Source: Selenomonadaceae bacterium (GTDB taxonomy: Bacteria > Bacillota > Negativicutes > Selenomonadales > Selenomonadaceae). From it: DNA of 49,646 bases. The translations under genes were made by a program, and so were the position numbers. The notes beneath the pieces were generated by a model, which was not told where the DNA came from, did not search any database, and was given only the letters and a program-made list of their open reading frames with translations. The stretch spans positions 1-49,646 of the forward strand of contig JAEEGN010000226.1 in assembly GCA_016280345.1 (NCBI GenBank). Direction: 5' to 3'. Positions 44,621-49,646 of the stretch are shown in pieces (within the stretch, counting starts at the first letter, position 1; every line of letters begins with the position of its first letter).

Positions 44621-45139
44621 ATGTCCCCCGCGACTATTTCCTGTCCGTTGGATTTCGAGTCGATCTACCGGAAGTATCATAAAAGGGTTTACAACTATAT
44701 TTACGGGCAGATTCTGCAACGCGAGGCGGCCGAGGACCTGGCGGCGGATGTGTTCGTCGCGGTGGCGACGAATCTGGGACGCTTCGACCCAACGCGGGGA
44801 TCGTTTTCTATATGGCTTTTTACCATTGCCAGGAATTTGACGCAAAATTATCGCCTGCGAGCCTCAAACCGGCTGGAGGAAACTCGCGAGGAACTGCCCG
44901 AACGTTTTGCCGATCCTCCGAAAGAGCAGGACGAGTCCTTGCGCATTCCCGAGAATGCACGGACAGAGCGTATTTTAACCCAGCTTTCCAACGAGGAACG
45001 GAGTTTTTTGGAGTATCGCTATGTGCTTGATCTTTCCAACGAAGAGATAGGGCGGCTCATTGGGACGTCGGCAGCCACTGTCAGCCAGCGTTATCATCGT
45101 CTGCTGGCGAAGTGCCGGAAAATTGATCGGAACGAATGA
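44621..45139 (+). CDS. Sigma-70 family (ECF-like) RNA polymerase sigma factor
   Basis: A 172-residue protein with region 2 (DFESIYRKYHKRVYNYIYGQ, EAAEDLAADVFVAVATNL, FSIWLFTIARNLTQNYRLR) and region 4 (LSNEERSFLEYRYVLDLSNEEIGRLIGTSAATVSQRYHRLLAKCRK). This two-domain form marks ECF-type sigma factors. Inside a peptide-export locus it probably controls production. It lies 54 bases after the exporter and 113 bases before the 97-residue gene. No classical anti-sigma (membrane or zinc-binding) is adjacent. Confidence 0.9.
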   Translation: MSPATISCPLDFESIYRKYHKRVYNYIYGQILQREAAEDLAADVFVAVATNLGRFDPTRGSFSIWLFTIARNLTQNYRLRASNRLEETREELPERFADPPKEQDESLRIPENARTERILTQLSNEERSFLEYRYVLDLSNEEIGRLIGTSAATVSQRYHRLLAKCRKIDRNE

Positions 45140-45252
45140 CATACGACGCGCCGAGTAAATATCTTGAAGTTTTTTCACTACCCGTCAATTTTTGGAGTGG
45201 TGAATTGTATTATATAGATAAGAACAGATAGGGCGGAAACGAGGCGATATGA

Positions 45253-45546
45253 ATGGCGGACAAGATTGTGGGCAGTGAAAATGATATGACGCGCATCGAG
45301 GAGATGGACATGCTTTTTCGCTCAGCGGATTTCTCCGCTGAAAGCGCCGGTCTTGCCGAGAGGCTTTGGGTAAAAATACGGTCGCGGCTGACAGCACGGA
45401 GACAGGACTTCGTGTCTCCCGCGGAAGAATTCGAGCTTTCCGAGGTCGATCTTTTTGAGGTTGCAGCGGCCGGCTCGCCGGACGAACAGCTCCAGAAATG
45501 TCTGGATCGTAGCCAATACCCGACACTCAGTGGCAGTGGTGTATGA
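45253..45546 (+). CDS. Unidentified 97-residue protein with leader-like ELSEVDLFEVAAAG motif
   Basis: I do not recognise a named family. The N-terminal half is charged and helical (RIEEMDMLFRSADFSAESAG, LAERLWVKIRSRL). At residues ~60-74 a segment ELSEVDLFEVAAAG strongly resembles the ELSDEELEAVAGG ending of NHLP/Nif11 leaders cut by C39 peptidases. About 23 residues follow, with one Cys. It might be a precursor, or a small protein working with the sigma factor upstream. The start ATG 45253 has GAGG at good spacing; upstream lies an AT-rich TATTATATAG that may be a promoter. Confidence 0.6.
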   Translation: MADKIVGSENDMTRIEEMDMLFRSADFSAESAGLAERLWVKIRSRLTARRQDFVSPAEEFELSEVDLFEVAAAGSPDEQLQKCLDRSQYPTLSGSGV

Positions 45547-45981
45547 GACCTTCGCTATTCCGAAAGACGAGACGCGCATAACTTCATGAATGATGGCCAC
45601 AGCTTTCTGAATGAGTGTTCTCATCAGGAAAAATTGCTATGCGGTTGACGGCTGTGCGATAAAGTGCGGTTCGATGGACTGAACAGAGTTATAATTGGGA
45701 ATACTTGGTCAGATGTAAAACGACGTTCCCGGATATCCAGAAACGTGTGAAGACAGAAAAAAGTGGTATGAATATCTTAATCATCAATATTTGACAAGGT
45801 GGCGAATGGCAGGTGCCATTCCGAGTGCAGCTGGGATAAATGGATACCACTTTAAGGATACGTTGAGCCAGTCCCCACGAAAGAATTGAATCCGTTATGA
45901 AGCGCGGGGATTCCAAGAAAACCATGGCCGGCTGGTTTGCCATAACGATTAACGAAAGCAAAACGACAAAGGAGAGAAAAC
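45547..45981 (+). other. 435-base gap before the radical SAM gene with a nested inverted repeat
   Basis: No gene with a ribosome site is evident; short frames (13 and 20 codons) lack support. AAGTGGTAT (45761-45769) pairs with ATACCACTT (45844-45852), and between them GAATGGCA/TGCCATTC (45804-45811/45814-45821) is a perfect hairpin. A TATAAT at 45690 lacks a clear -35. Confidence 0.5.
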
Positions 45982-47598
45982 ATGAGAATCAGCACCTATG
46001 AGATCATCCTGCCGCTGATCGGCCAGGAGGACAAAAAGATTGAGGGGAAAACGCTGCTGGTGAACGGCCTGTATGGCGCGTTGGACGTGGTGGACACGAA
46101 GATAGCTGAAAAGCTCGAAAAGGAAGACTTCGCGGGCATCCCCTTTTCGCTGCGGGAGCGGCTCACGGTGCGCGGCCATATCACGCGAAAGGACGAGGCG
46201 GGCGAGCTGGCAGACGCGCGCCTTATAGGCCGCGTCTGGAACAAGCTGGTGGGCCACGCCGGTACCGGCCCGGTCATCCTGCCTACCTACAACTGCAATT
46301 TCCGTTGCCCGTACTGCTTTGAGCGCCATCGGCTTACCCGCGGACAAGAATGGCTCGGTCATGAGATGAAGCCGGAGATGGTGGAGGCGGTCTTTGCCGC
46401 ACTCCAAAAGCAGAAGGACAAAGGTCATAAGATCGACAACGTCTCGCTCTACGGCGGCGAACCGCTCTTGAAGGAAAACAAGGAGACGGTCAGGAATATC
46501 TGCGAGCATGCAAAGGCGATGGGGCTCGGCCTTTCCGGCATCACCAACGGCTACGACTTAGACTCGTATGTTGATCTTCTGAAAGAATTTGAGTTCTCCC
46601 AGTTGCAAATCACGGTGGACGGCGTGGGCGTGCTGAATGATCGTCGCCGCCTGCATCGGGACGGCGTGCCGACTTACGACAAGATTCTGCAAAACGCGAA
46701 ACTGGCCCTCGACCACGGCGTCGACGTGAACCTCAGGGTGAACACGAACGGTGAGAACATCGGCGGCGTCAAGGCATTGATTGACGATTTGGCAGCCCGG
46801 GGACTTCGTGAAGCCACGCAGGAAGAACGGGATAAAGCGTATCAGGAAGAGCAGGAAGCGAAGAAGGCAGGAAAGCCGAAACCGGAGCGCAAAGGCTTTT
46901 TCAGCTATTATTTCAAAGCAGTGTCGGAGGATGCCGATTCACCGACCAAGGTGACGGAGCGGCAGGTACTGGACGCGTTGCTCGCGGCGGGTATTCCGCC
47001 GTTGGAGGCCATCGGGAAGCAAAGCCAGTATTCGATTCCCATGCAGGGGCTTTCAGCCGCCATGAAGAAAGATGACTATCCGAGCTTTTCCCCGGCTTTC
47101 TGCGGCGCGGAGCAGGGCATGTTGTGCATCGCCCCCGACGGACAGCTCTTTTCCTGTTGGGACCTCGTGGCGAAGGACGAGGACGCCGTGGGCTTCACCG
47201 ACAAAGAGGCGGGCCGGTTCTTCTTCAATTTTACGAAAGCGAAATGGCGTACTCGCACCTCGGACCTGATGAAGCCCTGCCAGACCTGCCCGTACATTTT
47301 CATCTGCCGGGGTGGCTGCGCGCCGGAGGCGTATCGGACGCATGGCAGCTACTTTCGCGAAAACTGCGGCGAGGCAAAGGAGATTTTCGCATATGTCGCC
47401 CCCCGCGTTGTCGGAAAAAAGTGGGAGGCGACAAAGGAGGACGAGCTTTCCATCTCACTGACGGGGCCGTTGGCGAGGTTCACGGAAAAGGAACGTGAGA
47501 CGCTGATGAGAACTACAAGCCAGCAGGAAATGTTCGGTATTATCAAGCAAGCGGGCTTTTTTTTCTCAGAAACAAGCGAGGAAAAGAAGGACGCATAA
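45982..47598 (+). CDS. Radical SAM/SPASM peptide maturase
   Basis: This 538-residue enzyme has the radical SAM cluster motif CNFRCPYC (Cys 105, 109, 112), the Gly-rich VSLYGGEPLL, and a C-terminal SPASM domain with FCGAEQGMLCIAPDGQLFSCW (~373-393) and CQTCPYIFICRGGC (~433-446) for auxiliary [4Fe-4S] clusters. Such enzymes form thioether or carbon-carbon crosslinks in ribosomal peptides. An N-terminal ~90 residues may include a leader-recognition region; a highly charged Lys/Glu insert lies at ~275-305. GGAGAG precedes ATG 45982. Placed between the exporter and Cys-rich precursors it is the likely maturase of this locus; crosslink type is unknown. Confidence 0.92.
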   Translation: MRISTYEIILPLIGQEDKKIEGKTLLVNGLYGALDVVDTKIAEKLEKEDFAGIPFSLRERLTVRGHITRKDEAGELADARLIGRVWNKLVGHAGTGPVILPTYNCNFRCPYCFERHRLTRGQEWLGHEMKPEMVEAVFAALQKQKDKGHKIDNVSLYGGEPLLKENKETVRNICEHAKAMGLGLSGITNGYDLDSYVDLLKEFEFSQLQITVDGVGVLNDRRRLHRDGVPTYDKILQNAKLALDHGVDVNLRVNTNGENIGGVKALIDDLAARGLREATQEERDKAYQEEQEAKKAGKPKPERKGFFSYYFKAVSEDADSPTKVTERQVLDALLAAGIPPLEAIGKQSQYSIPMQGLSAAMKKDDYPSFSPAFCGAEQGMLCIAPDGQLFSCWDLVAKDEDAVGFTDKEAGRFFFNFTKAKWRTRTSDLMKPCQTCPYIFICRGGCAPEAYRTHGSYFRENCGEAKEIFAYVAPRVVGKKWEATKEDELSISLTGPLARFTEKERETLMRTTSQQEMFGIIKQAGFFFSETSEEKKDA

Positions 47599-47679
47599 AT
47601 GCCTTTTGCCGTGAGGTCTTATGTATGGCAGTCCAGTCCCGAGGGCTGCCCTAAACACACGATGGACAACTGCTCATAA
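47599..47679 (+). CDS. Tiny 26-codon frame abutting the maturase stop (possible remnant core)
   Basis: ATG follows the maturase TAA directly and codes 26 residues with two Cys, including VWQSSPEGCPKH and ending DNCS. It recalls the core of the decayed precursor downstream (VYWSNCPGEGTC). It lacks its own clear ribosome site but could be reached by re-initiation. Coding status is uncertain. Confidence 0.25.
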   Translation: MPFAVRSYVWQSSPEGCPKHTMDNCS

Positions 47680-47700
47680 TAAATAGGGGATGTTTTATTT

Positions 47701-47985
47701 TTGGCAGACAAACTCAAAGGAAAAAACATCTCGAAGGAACAGCTCGAGAAAGCGATCAAGTGCAAAACCGCCGACAAACTGTTGCGGCGGCGAAATCCGA
47801 GGTTTTTCGATCTGACGAAGTAAGAAGCTGAGGCGTGCATGGCGGAGCTGGCAGACTTCAAGCTGGATGATGAGATGCTGAATAAAGCGGCCGGGGGCGT
47901 TTACTGGTCAAATTGCCCGGGTGAGGGAACCTGCGGCCACCACGTCTGCGGAATTGTAGGCTGGGAGAACTTCAAGGGATGCTGA
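47701..47985 (+). pseudogene. Decayed RiPP precursor gene 1 (leader broken, GG site and four-Cys core intact)
   Basis: From TTG 47701 the frame reads ADKLKGKNISKEQLEKAIKC, a Nif11/NHLP-like leader, to an in-frame TAA at 47821-47823. The same frame then continues EAEACMAELADFKLDDEML, NKAAGG, and a 28-residue core with Cys at core positions 6, 12, 17 and 28, ending at TGA 47985. Codons 47785-47805 read RRRNPRF; restoring one G after 47784 and removing one T near 47803 gives AAAKSEV, as expected for such leaders, so two compensating frameshifts are likely. An internal ATG at 47839, with GAGG 5 bases upstream, could still make a 48-residue peptide (short leader plus core). Confidence 0.75.
47839..47985 (+). 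CDS. Possible shortened precursor peptide (48 aa) from internal start
   Basis: ATG 47839 gives MAELADFKLDDEMLNKAAGG followed by the Cys-rich core VYWSNCPGEGTCGHHVCG... The leader remnant retains the C-terminal helix and GG site that C39 peptidases recognise. Whether the maturase would accept it is unknown. It is the only intact reading of the core. Confidence 0.5.
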   Translation: MAELADFKLDDEMLNKAAGGVYWSNCPGEGTCGHHVCGIVGWENFKGC

Positions 47986-48127
47986 TCCGTAGAAAGGTTT
48001 TATCTATAGCAACAAGTTACAAGGAAGCGTTCACGAAAGAACAACGCAAAGATCGCCAATGAGTTTCCGGCATTGGCAAAGTCTGATATAAAAGCCGCCT
48101 GTTGGTTTATCCCATAGCGGCTATTAT

Positions 48128-48301
48128 ATGCAGAAATTCCTGAAGCGAATATCTTGGGTGTACATGGCTGAGCTCAATGGCTTCGAACTGGATGACGAAG
48201 TGATTTAGGCTTTGACGGACGGCATGAAGACCCGATATATTGTGGATGGTTGCTCCTTCAAGTGCGGTACATTAGAGAACTTGTTGACGAATCATGGCTG
48301 A
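48128..48301 (+). pseudogene. Decayed RiPP precursor gene 2
   Basis: The frame from ATG 48128 codes a leader-like YMAELNGFELDDEVI, matching the MAELADFKLDDEML part of precursor 1, then hits TAG (48206-48208). In the same frame it continues ALTDG and a two-Cys core ending at TGA 48301 (including DGCSFKCGTLEN). The N-terminal leader half is not recognisable. The stop and lost upstream half mark it as a pseudogene. Confidence 0.6.
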
Positions 48302-48305
48302 ACGG

Positions 48306-48338
48306 AAAAATAAGGTAAGATTATCTTACCTTATTTTT
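48306..48338 (+). terminator. Terminator at the end of the RiPP locus
   Basis: A perfect 15-bp hairpin, arms AAAAATAAGGTAAGA (48306-48320) and its complement (48324-48338), with a TTA loop and a T-run in the second arm. It begins just after the second precursor relic. Confidence 0.85.
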
Positions 48339-48467
48339 CTTATTATAGCAGTTTCGAAACGCAGGAAACGCCATCATGAGACGAACGAGAGGAAAGCGTA
48401 AGTACGGAGTGAAATGGCATAATTGCTTGCCGCCGCTCTGCAGCGTCGTTCTATTCCACTGTAAGGC

Positions 48468-48473
48468 TATAAT
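48468..48473 (+). promoter_or_regulatory. Candidate -10 box for the symporter gene
   Basis: TATAAT lies 45 bases before the symporter start; no good -35 is seen at 16-18 bases upstream. Confidence 0.35.
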
Positions 48474-48517
48474 GAAATCGCCTCTGTCAAAGCGGAAAAC
48501 AAGGAAAGGGAACTGCC

Positions 48518-49646
48518 ATGCGAAAAGAGTTTCTTGTCGTTAACGAAGCGAATTTTAATGAATCGGCGGACCGGATTCGCGAGGCGCTGGTGGAACGAAG
48601 GGTTACTGAACGGGAAATCAGCTGGGCATCGCTGCTCTTTGAGGAGATTTTTTACCGCGCACGGGGCATGGGTGTAGAAGAAATGCGCGTGGTCATCCAG
48701 AACCGTCTCGGGGATTTAAGCCTGCAGCTTTCCTTTGACGGCGAGGAGAAAAATCCCCTCATGGATGTCGCTGCTTTAGACGAGAACGACATAGAAACAT
48801 ACCGCACGCTGATTTTGAAGGCGAACAGAGACAAGCTTAGCTATGAGCGCTGGAATGGGGAGAATCTTGTACTCGTTGCCGTCCATCGTTCGGAGCGAAA
48901 GCAGATTTTCTATTTGCTGGCGGCGATGGTGCTTGGTATCATGTTCGGCGAACTGATGAAAGCGTTCGCTTCCCCCGAGACCTTGCAATTCTTCGACGAG
49001 GCTGTAGTCAAGAGTGTCCGCACAATTTTCTTGAACGCTCTGAGCTTAATGATTGCGCCGGTGGTTTTTTTCAGCATCATCAACGGTGTCACGAGCATGA
49101 GAGACGTTGCCGAGGTGGGACGGATTGGCGGCAAATTGATCGGTCTTTATTTGTTTACGACCGTCATCGCTGCCGTTGCCAGTATCGCTCTCGGGTACGC
49201 GCTCTTCAGCGGGGAAATCCCGCAAATCGGCTCCATCGATGAGACAGCGAGGGGCGCGGCACCAAACGTTTCCTTTCTGGCGATGATTGTCGGCGTTGTG
49301 CCGAAAAATTTCATCGATCCTATTCTCAAGGGAGATATGCTACAAATCATTTTTATCGCATTGATCTGCGGCATCTGCATTACGAAACTGGGAAAATCTG
49401 TTCAAATTCTTGTTCAAATCATTGCAGCGCTTAACACGCTTTTCTTGCACGTGGTAACAATGATTGCCTTTTTCATCCCGCTGATTGCCTTCCTGTCCAT
49501 GGTTTCCCTGATTATTCATATGGGCTTCGATTCGTTGCAGTTCATGGGACGGATGCTCTTGGGGCAAATCATCGGCAGCCTCTTAATGCTGATAGTCTAC
49601 AGCGGAATCATCCGCTTCGTCGGCGGATTGTCGCCCCTTCCGTTTC
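48518..49646 (+). CDS. DAACS-family cation:dicarboxylate symporter with soluble N-terminal domain (3' end outside window)
   Basis: ATG 48518, preceded by AAGGAAAGGG, opens a frame that is still open at the window end (376 codons seen). Residues ~1-125 are soluble and resemble a degenerate RsbW/SpoIIAB-type ATPase fold: an LLFEEIFYRARGMG helix, strands IQNRLGDLSLQLSFDG and a final NRDKLSYERWNGENLVLVAV. Residues from ~130 are membrane segments of the SDF/DAACS symporter family (IFYLLAAMVLGIMFGE, FLNALSLMIAPVVFFSIINGV, MLQIIFIALICGICI). These transporters move C4-dicarboxylates or acidic amino acids with sodium or protons. The N-terminal fusion is unusual and may be regulatory. It stands after a strong terminator, so it is a separate unit from the RiPP locus. 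Confidence 0.8.
   Translation, partial: MRKEFLVVNEANFNESADRIREALVERRVTEREISWASLLFEEIFYRARGMGVEEMRVVIQNRLGDLSLQLSFDGEEKNPLMDVAALDENDIETYRTLILKANRDKLSYERWNGENLVLVAVHRSERKQIFYLLAAMVLGIMFGELMKAFASPETLQFFDEAVVKSVRTIFLNALSLMIAPVVFFSIINGVTSMRDVAEVGRIGGKLIGLYLFTTVIAAVASIALGYALFSGEIPQIGSIDETARGAAPNVSFLAMIVGVVPKNFIDPILKGDMLQIIFIALICGICITKLGKSVQILVQIIAALNTLFLHVVTMIAFFIPLIAFLSMVSLIIHMGFDSLQFMGRMLLGQIIGSLLMLIVYSGIIRFVGGLSPLPF

Noticed and set aside
45586..45648. 20-codon frame with two Cys before the maturase as a precursor
   Set aside because: No ribosome binding site, no leader motif and no Gly-Gly site.

Overview
The window most likely comes from a diderm Firmicute of the Negativicutes, close to Selenomonas and relatives. 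It is fairly GC-rich with strong GGAGG-type ribosome binding sites. It carries a flagellin opening MAMVIKNN, a two-partner secretion (TPS) system that needs an outer membrane, a short HisG that requires HisZ, and a very large two-activase dehydratase-activator fusion. This placement is inference from gene content; no rRNA or tRNA is visible.

Layout. 1-5.1 kb: end of a TPR-bearing glycosyltransferase, a protein with two complete GT41/OGT-like halves, and a small secreted protein. 5.2-12.9 kb, minus strand: a 1412-residue 2-hydroxyacyl-CoA dehydratase activase fusion, truA, and the ECF transporter core ecfA1-ecfA2-ecfT. 13.0-14.6 kb: flagellin with a sigma-28-like promoter and a leader whose hairpins look like CsrA targets. 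14.6-15.2 kb: a gene-free stretch packed with structured repeats, including two copies of a branched element whose stems differ by compensatory changes. 15.2-15.95 kb: a hicAB toxin-antitoxin pair. 16.1-26.7 kb: TpsA exoprotein (2920 aa, about 16 YDG repeats) and TpsB transporter. 26.8-27.7 kb: an EamA transporter. 27.8-30.8 kb, minus strand: 2-hydroxyacid dehydrogenase, TrpR-like regulator, hisZ and an HD-domain protein. 30.9-38.2 kb: hisG-D-C-B-H-A-F-IE plus a SagB-like nitroreductase in one tightly packed operon. 38.5-48.3 kb: a RiPP (ribosomal peptide) locus. 48.5 kb to the end: a DAACS symporter with an unusual soluble N-terminal domain, cut by the window edge.

The most interesting region is the RiPP locus. 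It encodes an NHLP-type exporter (HlyD-like adaptor, C39 peptidase-ABC, second ABC protein with a long N-terminal domain), an ECF-like sigma factor, a 97-residue protein with a leader-like ELSEVDLFEVAAAG segment, and a radical SAM/SPASM maturase. Directly downstream I find decayed precursor genes that are too short or too broken for ordinary gene calling. One has a leader with two compensating frameshifts and an in-frame TAA, then an intact AAGG cleavage site and a four-Cys core. The second is a relic with an in-frame TAG and a two-Cys core. The machinery is intact while its neighbouring substrates look inactivated or are read only from internal starts.

Regulatory sites visible include good sigma-A promoters for hicA, tpsA, the ecf operon and hisG. 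The hisG promoter carries a 26-bp imperfect palindrome over its -10 box that could be the operator of the TrpR-like protein encoded beside hisZ. Most transcription units end in clear hairpin terminators.
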